This document shows, one piece after another, positions 33,317 to 45,589 of a stretch of DNA of 60,202 nucleotides. Positions within the stretch are counted from its first letter, which is position 1, and each line of letters starts with the position of its first letter. The position numbers were made by a program, and so were the translations under genes. This DNA is from Tulasnella sp. 424 (lineage: Eukaryota > Basidiomycota > Agaricomycetes > Cantharellales > Tulasnellaceae). The notes beneath the pieces were generated by a model that was given only the letters and a program-made list of their open reading frames with translations, was not told where the DNA came from and made no database searches. The DNA lies in contig WSUB01000214.1 in NCBI GenBank assembly GCA_019633425.1, forward strand, positions 1-60,202, given 5' to 3'.

Positions 33317-34783
33317 TCAAGCAGTAGCAGATCCAGCTCTAGCCGCATACATCTTCACCATCTCAACGCTCTGCAACAGTTCCACTTCTTTGGCGACGGC
33401 ATCGACCTGTCCCATCAACATCACACTATCCAACCTCGATGGCTCCCCCGGTACTTTATACATTGCACGGACGTCCTCTTCTCTCGGTTCGGCAAAAGGT
33501 GTCAAGCCCTGCGCGATTCTCTGGGCATTTTCTTCCCTCTTCTTGGCGAGGTATGCGTCCGCTTTGGCACGCTCGCGTGCGATTTGGCGGGATTGATATG
33601 CGACGTTGTTTTCTTCGGATTTTGATTGGTCGAGGGTTTCGAGGAGGAGGTCTAAGGCGCGGGTATGGATGGTAGGGGCAGGTAAAGAGAGGTTGGAGAA
33701 TGTTGGTGCGGGTGCGGAGGACGAAGAGGTGGATGGGGAGAGGACGGTGTTGAGGAAAGCAGAGGCGAGAGGCGAGGTTCGGACTTGTAAAGGAAGTTCA
33801 ACAAAGAGTTGGGCGAACGTGAGGCTATTCGCTGCTAGACTGAAATATCATAAGCAAATGAAAGCCTCAGCTTCACTGCGAAGCTATAAACTGTCATCAG
33901 CTTACCTCTGAGCATGGAACTTGCCCGACTTATGCGCAGCTAAGTACCCAGGAGATAGCCGGAAAGCCTTGAATGCGGCGTTTCCTCGTGTAGCTTGAGA
34001 TAAGTCTTTCAAGGCGGAATGTAAACGCACTCGTCAGCTTCTTTGTCTTAAGAGGGACTGCGCCATTCCACACACCGTGGACAATAGCTATCCCGCCATG
34101 TCGAACTTTCTCAATTTGCCCGACCAGCGCATCCAAAATCGTCGACTTGTATACTTGGCCCATCGTCACGATATGATAGGACCCTACGACTGTCGTGTCT
34201 CCACTGACGAAGGAAAGTTGGCGGAGCATTCCTGCTTGGTATCGGGCGTCTGGGACGTTCCGGAACGACAGCTCAGCATACTTTATAATGAAGCGAAAGA
34301 TGGAACTGGGACGTACGAGAAGCCTTTGCGTCATCGTCATCCCCTCCCTTGGATCCACCCGAGGTCGAAGGTAGCGGGAACGAATTCGACACTTCTAAAG
34401 TCCCTTGCAAATCAATGCCCAACAGAACACCAGATATGTTGGAAGCGTTGCTCTTCGCATCCCTTCCGTGTTTGAGTATTTTGGAAATCACCTACAGGGC
34501 CGAGGGTGAGGTTAAAATAGGTTAACCGCCAATCGCCCAAACACGAAGCCCTGACGAACGAAGAAGCGGGAGGCAGCAGACGTACCAACCCATCAACCTT
34601 TACTTTCTCAACAGTAATCTCCGCTTCAGCGTCTACTGCACCAGCAAGACTCTTTGGAATCGCTTCTTTCGTTGCACTCCCCGCACCCGTCCCGCTTGCT
34701 GAAGCTCCTGCTGCAGCCGCTGCGGCTTGTTGTTCTGATGCGAGTGTTCCGGCTATTCGTGATGCTAGTGACCTGCTTGCCAT
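33317..34783 (-). CDS. Translation initiation factor eIF3 subunit h
   Basis: This is a subunit of the eIF3 complex, acting in 43S preinitiation complex assembly in the cytoplasm. After MASRSLASRIAGTLASEQQ and an Ala/Gly-rich stretch, the MPN domain reads KVKVDGLVISKILKHGRDAK and SGVLLGIDLQGTLEVSNSFP, then YQAGMLRQLSFVSGDTTVVG. Splicing at VH|GT joins GGIAIVHDLSQATRGNAAFK to AFRLSPGYLAAHKSGKFHAQ. The metal-binding JAMM residues are absent, as expected for an MPN-minus subunit. The last exon has a charged helix (ARERAKADAYLAKKREENAQ) and ends AARAGSATA. I chose ATG 34,783 because upstream residues do not fit the family. Confidence 0.88.
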
Positions 34784-35831
34784 TTTTGAGGATATGAAAC
34801 GTGCTGGGGGAGGTACGGACGGCGAACTAAGGACGCGGGTCTGAGGGGCAAAGTCAGGATTGGGATTTTCTGTCGATGTTCGCACGGGGGGCGGATTCTT
34901 CGAGGGACGTCACCTCCGTCGAACTTTTGCTTCGGTTGATCGTGACCAACAACGACTTCAGGTTCGGATCCAAAGACCAACCTAGTTCAGCCTGCTTCAA
35001 GCTCGAACGCAACACCAAATGCAAATCACCAGCGCGTAGAGGACTTTCTACGGTAGATTGATCTGCCCAAAAGCAAATCAACCGTAAGAAAAGCCAAAGT
35101 GAAGCCGCGTAGATCTTCCCAGCCTCCCAAAATGCCTTCCAAAGTACTGCTTCCGAATGTTCTTCCTTGGCCAAGATGCTAAGAATACATTCAACCACAA
35201 GACAACTTCTACCTGACTCGGTACCCACCTTCCTGTCCAAGAATGGACGGTGTGTCACGTGACCGAAAACCCATGTTGGGCTATGGGAAGCTCCCGAGTT
35301 CTAGCGCAGCGAGTGAAGCACCTCCTATGGCTCAGGTCCCGGCGGCTCCCCCGACGCGACACTTTGAGGTTCCGTGGTATTCTACCTGCGCTCGTCGTGG
35401 GTAAGTTTTCGGTCTAGTCGGGTGATGTTTGGTTGTTATTGGCTAAATTCCACCTGTCACCTACCCCGTTCGTCTTAAAGAATTTCCCGACTCGCTTGAC
35501 TCCCGCCCGACGATCGACACGGATACCTTGAAGCATTACGACAACCGTTTACCTCACCCGCGAAAATGCGCGACGAAGAAGACGACAATTCTGCCCTCTA
35601 GAAACGCCGTAGTACCCCCATTTTGGGGTAGCAACCAAGTGCGCGCGGTTCTAAGCCCGCCCCTAGGCCCAATCGGTCCGTCCGGGGGAGCGCTTGAACC
35701 TGGGGATATCACTCCTCCACCTAGACCTTCAAGGGTCGGCGCAGTCCGTCGGTCGGAAGGAAAGGCAACCCGGACGAATTTCCCTTCACCTACCGCGGCG
35801 AGGAAACGCCCTCTCATGGATTCGATGGGCG
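34784..35831. other. Divergent intergenic region between eIF3h and GH16
   Basis: It should hold the promoters of both flanking genes. A minus-strand frame at 34,854-35,258 overlaps the eIF3h leader and shows no domain. I see no other gene. Confidence 0.4.
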
Positions 35832-35837
35832 TATAAA
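35832..35837 (+). promoter_or_regulatory. TATA box candidate for the GH16 gene
   Basis: TATAAA followed by GG lies 130 bases before the GH16 ATG, which fits a leader of about 100 bases. Confidence 0.5.
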
Positions 35838-35966
35838 GGCGACGGCCCTGGACGACAACGGAAACCTCATCAGTATCCAGCAGGTTCACTGATAAACTCG
35901 GGTATCATCACTCGGCTCTCGTCTAACATCTGGTTCTCCTTTCACTCCAACGACCGACATCCAAAA

Positions 35967-37286
35967 ATGCTCTCTACAATCACTTTCCTCACCACGCTCT
36001 TTGCCGCTCAAGGCGCTCTCGCCACGAGTTACAACATCCTCGATACCTTTGTTGGACCTAGCTTCCTTACTGGTTTCGACCACCAGGCTATCGCTGACCC
36101 CACTAACGGTCGCGTCAAGTACGTTCGCCCCTCTTCCTACCCTCGTATTCCTCACCCATTTATCATTCTTTGCCCGCACGTATAGCTACGTCAACCAAGC
36201 AACTGCACTCGCTCAAAACCTCACTTACACGTCCTCCGACACTTTGATCCTCCGAGCGGATTACAAGACCGTTCTGAGCGCCTCTGGACCTGGTCGCAAC
36301 AGCGTCCGCATTCAGAGCAAGAAGGCCTACGGAAATGGCGTTTCCGTCATCAACGTTAGGCATATGCCTCAGGGATGCGCGTAAGTCGGATATCTCTCTT
36401 TTGCCAGACGCGGCTGACGATAATTGTTTGTAGTACCTGGCCTGCTTTCTGGGTAGGCATCACTCATCTTTCCGTTCCAGGACTGCTCTCACCTATAATT
36501 CTTCCTTGTTCTCCGCTAACAGTCAACCGCAACGACCAACTGGCCCTCCCTCGGCGAAATCGACATCATCGAAGGTGTCAACGACGTAAGCCCCAACCAC
36601 TCCACTCTGCACACCACCTCAGGCTGCACCATGAGCGCTTCCACGATGACCCAAACTGGCACGCTCGCTACTACCGATTGCAATTGGCAAGTCAACGGAA
36701 ACTCCGGCTGCGGTGTCGCGGTAAACAAGGCGAATAACTATGGTCCTTCGTTTAACTCCAACGGAGGAGGATGGTACGCCCTCACTTCCCCTGAAATGTA
36801 CCCTTGACTCACCACGCGCTCGGTATAAATTCACGGATAGGTACGCCACCGAACGGACTGCACACCAAATCAATTTGTGGTTCTGGGCTAGAAACGATGC
36901 CAGTGTCCCCAGTGACGTTAAGAACGGAGCTAGCACCGTCAACACGGCTAACTGGGGAACTCCCTACGCCAACTTCGTGGACAACTCGTGCAGCTTCTCG
37001 TCTCACTTCGGGAATGAGAATTTGATTATCAACCTCACGCTTTGTGAGTGGTCGCAGCTCTAATGCGAGGTACCCTTTGATTAATTATTGATTCACTATA
37101 GGCGGAGACTGGGCCGGAAACGTCTATCCTTCCACCTGCCCCAAGACTTGCGTTGGTAAGCAGATCGAATACCCACGGAAGCTCCTTCACTCACGCTAAA
37201 TTAATCCATTAGACCATGTCAACCAAGATCCCGCTGACTTCCAGAACGCCTACTGGAATATCGCGAGTCTCAGAGTCTACCAGTAA
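35967..37286 (+). CDS. Secreted GH16 family beta-glucanase
   Basis: It is predicted to hydrolyse beta-1,3 or mixed-linkage glucan outside the cell or in the wall. A signal peptide (MLSTITFLTTLFAAQGALA) precedes the mature start TSYNILDTFVG. The exons give IADPTNGRVKYVNQATALAQ, VRIQSKKAYGNGVSVINVRH, ATWPAFW, and the GH16 catalytic motif WPSLGEIDIIEGVND, with both glutamates and the aspartate present. Conserved C-terminal parts follow: NWGTPYANFVDNSCSFSSHF, CGDWAGNVYPSTCPKTCVDH and NAYWNIASLRVYQ, with a stop at 37,286. At least six short introns are needed. It appears complete. The substrate cannot be fixed from sequence alone. Confidence 0.88.
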
Positions 37287-38068
37287 ACTGACATCGCATG
37301 TACTTGTCACCGGTTTTCAACGGCATTCGACCAATAGTTACGGAACAACTAAGATGAATTTAACATCGTTTCCCTCATGCTGATCGCGAGACAGTCAGTC
37401 GTATGGAAATCGACAACGTATATTTATTCATGAGATGTAATCCGACGTGGGTTCGACGTAACTGGAAATCAAATGCTGAGGTCGTGAAATTTGAGCTCGC
37501 CGGCACAATGTTAAAGTCTTGTTCTTTGCGCTTTCCTTCACCACAGCCGGGCAGAGCTGGAAACACGTGCTGGGAATACTGATTTTACCCCACACAGCCA
37601 CGGCCCATCCTTCGAAGAATGCTCTAGTTTGGTTAAGCTCTAGTAAATGAAAGATGGATCACGAGCCAAGGCTCCAGTAACTGTTCCGGTTTGTTTCGAG
37701 CTTTCAACCAGAGGTTGCAAAGCTCCGATACTCCTGTCAACTTGCATTTTATCCTTTTGGCCATCGTCTGCGAAAGTGGAAGGTTCTAAGACGAACAACT
37801 CAGCGAAATGCTAGAAATTATTCCCAAGCAAGTAAATAATGTACGGACCGAGCCAAATCAAGGAACCCGACATGTTCTGAAGACGGAGGGCCTTGGTAGG
37901 AGGACTGTATTTGCCATATGCGTCGAATTCTGATGGAGGACCGGAAGGCCAGTTACGTTATCCTCGGCCCAGATAAGGAGAGAATTCTAGCCACAGTACA
38001 AAAAGCACGTCCACAAACGCTCGACATTCCACTCCAACTTCTCCCCTCGTTCTGCACAAGAATTAGCG
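37287..38068. other. Intergenic, no gene seen
   Basis: This is the 3' flank of the GH16 gene and 5' flank of the first BTB-like gene. Open frames here are not conserved between the two BTB-like paralogues. Confidence 0.4.
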
Positions 38069-38876
38069 ATGTCTTTGAGCGTCACTCCAGCGCCGCCCGA
38101 ACCCACCAAGACAGAAGACTTGGGGAAACCTGGCTCACACTCCCCTCAAGAGGACCCTTCTGGGATTATCAACCTTATCGAACCTACGATTGTATTCAAG
38201 GTGCGAAGGGCCCTCCAGGCTGCATCTCTTGATCTTGAGGGCGTTGACATGTCTATCCAGATCCAGAACACTCTTTTCGGGATCTCTCGATCAGAGGTCA
38301 TGAAGTCAGGATTCTTTCGTGGCATGCTAGAGAGTCCTCACCTCGGTGACTCGAAAGAGGGATCATTGGAGAACCCAATCACGTTTGATAGCAGGACTGG
38401 AATCGTCCCAGAGGATCTAAAAAGTTTACTGAACGTGATGGATATTCGGTGCGAAATTGCTCTCACAGTTGTCGACGACTTGGTGATAAGCTCATCTAGA
38501 TTCGTGTGATAGGGCGTACGAAAAGCGACTACCGCCGCTTTCTCAGACGCAATGGGCATCCGCCTACCGCCTCGCACGCATGTGGGAATTCGATCAGCTT
38601 CGGGATTACATCCACAAGAACCTCGACGATGCTATAAAAGATCCGTTACCTCGCATCGAATGTGCGGATCTGTTCGGGTTCGAGAATTGGATTGTACCCG
38701 CCCTCGCTCAACTCTGTCAAAGAGATAATCCATTGACCCCAGAAGAGGGGGCAAGGCTTGGAATATTCCGTTTCGCGGAAGTTTGTAAACAGCGGGAGCG
38801 CAACCGTAGTCGATACAACCCCTCAGATTACGAAAGCTGGATTGACAGGTCGGTGGTGCTGAAAGGGAGCGAGTAG
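38069..38876 (+). CDS. BTB/POZ-like domain protein (paralogue 1)
   Basis: Three exons fit: 38,069-38,200, 38,261-38,448 and 38,513-38,876. The product starts MSLSVTPAPPEPTKTEDLGK and contains a fungal BTB-like fold: IVFKIQNTLFGISRSEVMKS, GFFRGMLESPHLGDSKEGS, DLKSLLNVMDIR, then WASAYRLARMWEFDQLRDYI and a helical C-terminal part with LFGFENWIVPALAQLCQRD and LTPEEGARLGIFRFAEVCK. Such proteins are a large family in mushrooms; BTB domains often mediate dimerisation or link to cullin-3 ligases, but the partner here is unknown. The next gene is a close paralogue with the same intron positions, so the pair is a tandem duplication. Confidence 0.82.
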
Positions 38877-39293
38877 CATAGCTTGAAGTAGGAGTGAATA
38901 CGTAGGAATAAAGTCTTACAATGCTAAAGGACTGAACAGTAGAGCTACGACTACCAGACGAGGCATCTAGCTGAATGCTTTCCGATTCCACGAGAGGCCA
39001 TCCTAATAGCCCACTAGCAGGGCCGACCGAATGAGACAGCAGCTGTTGGTCCATCACTCCTTTTCATCAACGTCATAGCCTGTTTTAGCTCCACGTCAGG
39101 TGATGGGAATTATGATGAAATACCCACCCGCTCCAAAAGGAATCGGAAGGAGGTCCTCGTATTTGCCAGATATGGAAATGCGTGGGTCATCCGCTCCAAA
39201 TGCGAGCCCGCGCTACATATAGGTCATGGCACCAAAGGTGTCGAACAAGATAACAACCATCATCCCTCATCCTCTCATTTCGAACTCCATAAA

Positions 39294-40070
39294 ATGTCTC
39301 AAGCTTTGCCGCCCAAGATCGCCGAGCTCCCATCGGGCAAAGACGCTCCCGAAACTCCCATCGAAAGCATTCCTGGTATAGTCAATAATATGATCGAGCC
39401 TATGATAGTCTTCAAGGTATGGCCTCAAAAGGAAGGAAGTACTATCCTTCACCATCTTGTTGATGCTGCGTTCGGTAGATCCAAGATATCGTCTTCGGCT
39501 TACCCCGTTCGCAAGTTATGCAATCGGGATTCTTCCGCGGGATGCTGGAGAGCCCTCATCTCGGCGATTCGAAGGAGGGTACACTCGAAAAACCCATCAC
39601 ATTTGACGAGAGGACCGGAATCACACCCGAGGATATGAAATATTTCTGCAGTGTTCTAGACATAAGGTAGGACAACGAGCCTCCAAGGAAGAAATAGGGT
39701 CTGACCGACCTTGTAAACTTAAAGGGCATTCCAACAGCCTCCGAAGCTCGCACCAGCGCAGTGGGCATCAGCTTACAGATTGGCCAAAATGTGGGAATTC
39801 GAACAGCTCCGAGACTATATTTTCAAGTTTCTCGACAAGTCCGTCAAAGATCCGTTTGAACGGATTGAGTTCGCGGATATGCTGGGCGTTGAGACGTGGA
39901 TAATTCCGGCGCTTGCTGAAATCTGCCGTAGAGACAAGACACTTACTGTTGAGGAAGGGACGAGGTTGGGATTCACTCGGCTTCTCCAAGTGTGCAAGCA
40001 GCGCGAGCGAGGTCGTTCGCAATACGAGATTTCAGATTATGAGACCTGGCTTGGCAAATCGGAAGAATGA
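39294..40070 (+). CDS. BTB/POZ-like domain protein (paralogue 2)
   Basis: Exons are about 39,294-39,415, 39,479-39,668 and 39,725-40,070. It reads MSQALPPKIAELPSGKDAPE, MIVFKIQDIVFGLPRSQVMQ, GFFRGMLESPHLGDSKEGT, DMKYFCSVLDIR, then FQQPPKLAPAQWASAYRLAK, MWEFEQLRDYIFKFLDKSV and VETWIIPALAEICRRDKTLT. I placed the last acceptor at CTTAAAG (39,724) because it restores the RAF-QQPP join parallel to the RAY-EKRLPP join in paralogue 1. It appears intact and is closely similar to its neighbour, with the same three-exon structure. Confidence 0.82.
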
Positions 40071-40612
40071 AGATTTGATAGTGCACTCATCTATCTATGT
40101 ACTCTAAGTAGTAATCTGTAGCAATTGTAGCAGGATTTCGCGCAGTTGAGCGGGCACGGACATTTCGGCCTTAACGGGTCCGTTGGTCGGTATTGCAACG
40201 ACCCTACCTATCGAAGTGCTCCTTCAACATCGGTTCAGTTTCAAGGATAGTGGGCTCGTATATCACCATCAATGATGGTTGTTTCATAAAAGTTCTGGTT
40301 TCGGCGTTGGGTGCAGCTAGCCCAAGGTAAACCATGGAGCGTCGGGGTTTGGGACGGGAGGCGCTGGATCCCTTCCTTTGCGCGAATTATGACTCAAGAG
40401 GAATTGAAGAAGGGGTTCTGAGTCATATCTAGAGTGGAGAGGTCCACGTGTAAGCGTGGGTTTAGCCCGGGCATCGTTGGATTCTTTCGCCGGGGCGTGA
40501 GCCCATCATCTGCGGCATTTGTCACCGAGAGAACAACCCAGATAAGGCGCACGCTCCCAATCCGAGCTCTCAATCCAAACTTTCGTCTTTGCGCTCTCAA
40601 ATCTCTTCCACC

Positions 40613-42588
40613 ATGGCGTCTTCACAAGACTCGCTGGCTAATGCTCTCAAAGTGAGGAGATTCAGCGTTGCCGAAGTTACTTTTGGCGTTGACCTTCCTT
40701 GATTGGCCCCTTTTGTCGCGTCAGAACAAAACCATCATCCAAGCGCATATGCGTCAGCACCAAAGTTGCTGGGACGCGCCTCTAGAGCTGGACAGTAAAG
40801 CGTCCTCGCACCCAATTCAAGTATTCGTCCGCGTGCGGCCATTGTTGGAGCGTGATATCGAGAGCGGCGCGTTTTCGCTGGTCATGGTTCAGCCCCCTCG
40901 CACCGTTCACTTCACTCATCCAACCAACCGTTGGGCCGGTGGCTGTTTTGCGACCAAGACCTACGATGCCGATGGGGTCTTCGACGAAGAGACCAATAAC
41001 GATACGGTATACAATGGCCTTGGTTTGCAGGAGATGATAAAGCAAGCGCTATCAGAGGCAGGACACGAATTTTGCGTGATGGCGTACGGTCAAACTGGTA
41101 CAGGGAAGACGTATACGACGACTGCAATTGAAGGTGTGGACCACTTTCGCTCGTCCTGGTTTGCTTCCCCGGACCTAAATCTCCACGTTTTGCAGAACGC
41201 CTCACGGCCGACGTCTTCTCGCTTATGCCGGAAACCAACGCCCCGACGCTCTCTCTCACTGCGTTCGAAATTCGAGGGGGAAAGGCGTACGATCTCCTTT
41301 CGCAGCCTCCCCATAACCCAGTGCAGATCACCTCTACAAATGGATCGTCCTCCACGTATCCAGGGCTAGGACGCTGCAGTGTGTCTACCAAGGAAGACTT
41401 GGTTACTCTGCTGGGAAAGGCAAAGGAGCTCAGAATGACACGAAGCACGGTTAAAAACGACACGAGCAGCAGGTAGGCGCCCAGTTACTCCTTCCTTCTT
41501 TCCACTCGACTCATGGTTCACCTATGCAGATCACATTGCATCGTGACTCTGCGCGTCGAGCACGCTTCCGGGGACGGCTCTGACATTGTTATCGTTGACC
41601 TTGCCGGTGAGCCTCTTCGGGCGAAGTGGTCGTAATACCTAAGCTCGGAAACTGACTATGACCGTTAGGTACCGAGCGTTCTTCATACGCGAACAAGAAT
41701 GATCCTGAAAGAGTAAAGGAATCAATTGAAACTAACAAAGGCCTAGCGGCTTTGAAGGATTGCATCCGGGCGAGGCTCTCGACGAGCAATCAACATATCC
41801 CTTGGAGAAGCTCAAAGCTTACAATGGTCCTTCGAGGAGCATTTGAACAATCATCAAAACGTTCTAACAAATTGATCGTTTTGGCTTGCATTAGTCCCAG
41901 TGCAATCGACTCGGAGGACACGATGGGTACGCTGAAGTATATTACGCCCTTTCAGGTAGCTCTTCCTGGTCATTCAGAGCGACGTGATGTTAGGCTCATA
42001 CTAGCTATTCTAGCTTACTGGCGACGCTGCCGTTGATGCTGTTAAACATAACACGGGAGGTAGCTCTCGCCTTGACCACGCCGCGGAGTGGGGTTACGAG
42101 GATAGCGTTGTAAGTAGTTTTCCTGAGCTTCGCAAAAATCAAGTCGCTGATTGTGATGAACATAGGCTTATATCAAACGCCAGCTTCCCAAATTTGCACC
42201 AGTCATTTCTCGCCTACTTCCCGACCCGTCTTCATCTCTTGTATCGCTATTCCCGCTTTCCTCCGCCGAGCTCCTTACCCTCGCAAGCACCCCGGCTCCT
42301 AGTGAAGATCCTGATGCATCGCTATTGGACGCTCGTTCGACGAATCAACTTCGTAACTGGATTGATGCTTATCATAAGAAGTTGGCAGGGTTGCAAAAAC
42401 GATTGGAGGAAGAGGAGCAGCGGAAGGCAGCGAATCCGAAACGAGCCATCCAGAGAAGCGGGGCAACGAAAGAGGCTCAACTTCTGCGTTCTCTCGATGG
42501 TTTGGATCTAGGGGCGAATGACACGGGATTCGTCACGAGGATTGATCGTATGGGAAGGGTTGTGCGAGTCCAGGTGAAGGAGGGCTAG
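40613..42588 (+). CDS. Divergent kinesin motor protein, kinesin-13-like
   Basis: Kinesins are microtubule ATPases. Exon 1 is MASSQDSLANALK; the motor domain follows: PIQVFVRVRPLLERDIESGA, P-loop AYGQTGTGKTYTT, FEIRGGKAYDLLSQPP, switch I NDTSSRSHCIVTL across an intron, switch II DIVIVDLAGTERSSYANKND, and IPWRSSKLTMVLRGAF with IVLACISPSAIDSEDTMGTL. ATG precedes the motor by only about 40 residues. The C-terminal part (AYHKKLAGLQKRLEEEEQRK) is a short coiled-coil-like helix, and the end is VRVQVKEG. DLAGTER replaces the usual DLAGSER. The combination LAALKDCIRA and the short tail suggests kinesin-13, a depolymerase class, but divergence makes the class tentative. Confidence 0.82.
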
Positions 42589-43138
42589 AGTGCGTGCCAG
42601 TTGCTTTCTTGGATCGGACCAGACATAGACCTCGCTCCGACCACTTAGGCAGTAAATATCTCACAAGGATGTTTCCATAGAGTTGTCATTGGAAAGAGTT
42701 TTTTTTATGTGGTGTTGATCAAAGCTGGGTGGAGAAGTCGAGATATTGAGGCTTCAGGTGGGTTCTATTGCAGAAGGAGCCCACAAAGGCAGCCTCATCC
42801 GAGTCCCTAGAGTATTCCAACTACTGCGGCCGACTTATAACTCCCAAAATCTACCGGCGTTGAGGTGGATCCACTCATCCCTGACCCCGATGAGGAGTGT
42901 TCAGGCTTATTAGTCAGCGGCGCGAGAATAAAGCCCTGAGAACCCGACGCGTTCTTCCTTCTCTACTCTTCTCTACTATCCCAAGTCCAATCCACAATCG
43001 CCAGCCCTCTTCTTCGCTGGTCATCTAGAACACCATTCCGATCTCGAATATTTCACATGGCCTCGTAACCCTGCCTCTGAGTTCCTTTGCTCGCGGTACT
43101 ACCCCCCATCACCACCGCTTCGTTGACACCCTCTCCTC
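42589..43138. other. Intergenic, no gene seen
   Basis: This is the 3' flank of the kinesin gene. No recognisable coding sequence or RNA gene was found. Confidence 0.4.
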
Positions 43139-43640
43139 CTAGATGCCTCGGCCCTCGGTTCTAGAGGAACGGACAGAAGGTGTCCTATCGTAAGCATAAT
43201 CGCTTCTCTCCTCGGTTGCATTATTAACATCGGGTACGTTGAGCAGATTGCCGTTACTTCTCTGGCTGGCAGGATGATGTCGAGAGGGGTGAGTCCACCG
43301 GTCTGGATTGTGACAAGGGAGCGCGAGCTGACGTGGCATTATCTCACATCATAGGCGGGAGGTACGGAGTCGGAGCACATACGCGGTCCGCCGCCGGGCT
43401 CGAGCACTCCGCCCTAGTGGGTTCCGTCACCCCTCTCAGGGATGGAAACATCCCTGGCGGCAGTGAAGTAGAATCCTGAGCTCAGTACTGTGAGAGCACA
43501 TCTTTGCAGGGTATACTGAGCCGACGTACTGACCTTTCTATGCATCAGGATGGGGCTTCGCTTCTAAGGCTATGGGACTTGAAGTCGGAGTCGTGCACCT
43601 CCCCGTGGTGCTCCCGGATCTAGACAAAGCACGCACGCAC
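43139..43640 (+). repeat. Inverted copy (R0) of the right-hand tandem repeat
   Basis: This segment is the reverse-complement relative of the units at 47,785-49,860. In plus orientation it can read VEQIAVTSLAGRMMSRG, then after an apparent intron GRYGVGAHTRSAAGLEHSAL and VGSVTPLRDGNIPGG, the same frame found in the minus-strand copies. An in-frame TAG follows GSEVES here. Confidence 0.75.
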
Positions 43641-44351
43641 TTGCTCAGTAGAAGCCATACCACGTATCCTAAGACAAGATCTGAAACTCCTGCATTTGTT
43701 TCACTGGTTCGCTCCTGGACCCTGGAGGTTCCAAACACCTATTGTCTCCCGCTTCGCCTCCCTCCGAGTCTTCCCAAGATTCCCCGACCTAGCGTTTACC
43801 GATTGAATGCTATACCTCGACTTCTTTGTTGCAAAGAATGTTCTCGCCATACACTCAGACAATTTGCTGATCTCGGCATTTCCAAGCTGTTAGCCTCGAG
43901 TTAATCTAGCCTTTCCGTGTGTCCGTGCCATATATTATATACTATTGCTTTCTAGAGTGAGCGCAGAAACTCCTCCACGAGCCTATCTCGATTCGTACGG
44001 TCATGCGAGGTTTTTTTACTAGTTAGTTGTCCCTTGCGATGCGGGTCCGCTGCCTGAAGTGAACGAATCGAGGCTAAACCCCCGTCTCGATAAAACGACG
44101 GCTCTCTTTTTCAAATGCAGTACGATCTAACGCGTACGCAGCAGTAGAGTGTAAGATGTCGCTTCAAATCCCGAGGGGTCCAAATTCGAGCGCGAGCCCC
44201 GATGTAAAAATATCCCCTGCTTGCACAATGCATCGCCTTTCCATTACAGCAATAAAATACATATTATTCAGCTTCGAAAATCTTCAAAACTTCATCGCGG
44301 ATGCTTTCCCACTCTGTTCCCCGTTTGGTCAATTAGTTTGCTTCCTTAACG

Positions 44352-45589
44352 TCAATAATTCCAGAACGAACCGCATTCGGAGAACGGGTGAACCCGATTG
44401 ACCAGTTGCTTCCATCTAGGATCTTCGAAAAGCTGAGAAGGAGCCTGCCATGTAGCGTCATGGGCTCGAATCTTGCGGAGAATTCTTCGGAAATAGATTA
44501 AGCACGTCCCGCTGGGGCGAAAACCATAAACCACGTACGCAGCTTCTCTCCTCCTTTGAACGCCATCCATGTTAGAGAAGTATCTCTCTTGCCATTTATC
44601 ACAGTATCTTGAGATCTGTGGATAGTGAGTGAGATGTCGACGGTCAGGCTGCCGATTGGCTAACCCGAGGATCCTTACCTCGCGAAATGGCTCCGTACAA
44701 TCCTCCACATGCTTCACCAGAAAATCTTCAGGTAGCTGTTTTCGGATCGCCCCAGGAAGTTGAGAGCTCCATTTCTGAACAGCCTCAACATAATCCCGCG
44801 AGAGCAACCTGATGTCTCCGGCTGGCGCGTTGTACCACCTCCAGGCCATATACAACTCTAAAGAGCATAGCATCTCAGCATAGAAACCTCGATGAGTAAT
44901 AAAGGATGATTATCGTACTTGCATGAAGCTTAGGCATACCAGCTTTAAAATCCTTGCCCATATCGAACAGCACCTCGTCGGCCCTGACCACGCTAGTCCA
45001 TGTCACGTCCGGTTTAGCAATTCCATTATCCGGCGTTGATACTGAGCTGGCGGCTACTCACCTTTTCGCAAAGCAATCCCCGCAGAGGGTCCTAGCGAAC
45101 ATCCACACCGTTACTCCTTCGGATCCACAGTGCTAGGGAAACACTTGGTATAGCGAAGCAATTGGCAGGCGTCAAGGAAATCAAACTTACACATAATCGC
45201 CTGAATGCAAAATGCAAAAATTGACGCTCACTCCAACCGGGGTACTTCACGGGCAGACCAACGTCAAGGCACAAGCGCTGCCACGTCGACTCAGCCTCGG
45301 AGCTTCGAAGTATCGAACGGGCGGTGGACGACGTTTGTTCCAGCGTTATAACCATTTCAACGTCCGAAAAGGAACAGATCTGTGACAAAGATGGAATTAA
45401 GTCGCAGCTGATCAACAGTGAATTGTTGAGGCGTACCTTGAGGAATACGAGGGCAGATAACTTGCCGACGTAGCGCTCGCTTATATCCTGATTAGTCTCA
45501 TGGAGATCAATCAAGTTGGAGGATGGGACCGGAAGCTCGTGGTCTTGTAGTAAACACAAGAGTCGGGCATTGCGATGGGAGGTCACCAT
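44352..45589 (-). CDS. F-box-like protein with zinc-type cysteine cluster (F2)
   Basis: After an uncertain start (MVTSHRNARLLCLLQDHELP) a degenerate F-box-like segment reads YVGKLSALVFLKICSFSDVE, then VITLEQTSSTARSILRSSEA and a tryptophan-containing end (ESTWQRLCLDVGLPV). Splicing TTATGT|GT to CACTGTGG gives RLCHCGSEGVTVWMFARTLC and GDCF, a CxCG...W...CxxC cluster usual in mushroom F-box proteins. Later exons give DEVLFDMGKDFKAGMPKLHA, LYMAWRWYNAPAGDIRLLSR, WSSQLPGAIRKQLPEDFLV and QLFEDPRWKQLVNRVHPFSE. F-box proteins are usually substrate receptors of SCF ubiquitin ligases. The start overlaps the end of F1, and the two could be one gene. Confidence 0.6.

Noticed and set aside
34854..35258. 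Minus-strand ORF of 134 codons upstream of eIF3h
   Set aside because: It overlaps the eIF3h leader, shows no known motif, and no consistent spliced extension could be built.
37918..38232. Plus-strand ORF overlapping the start of the first BTB-like gene
   Set aside because: The other frame gives the conserved BTB-like protein, so this is a shadow.
43572..43904. Plus-strand ORF of 110 codons
   Set aside because: It lies partly in repeat R0 and continues past the repeat with no motif; likely chance.
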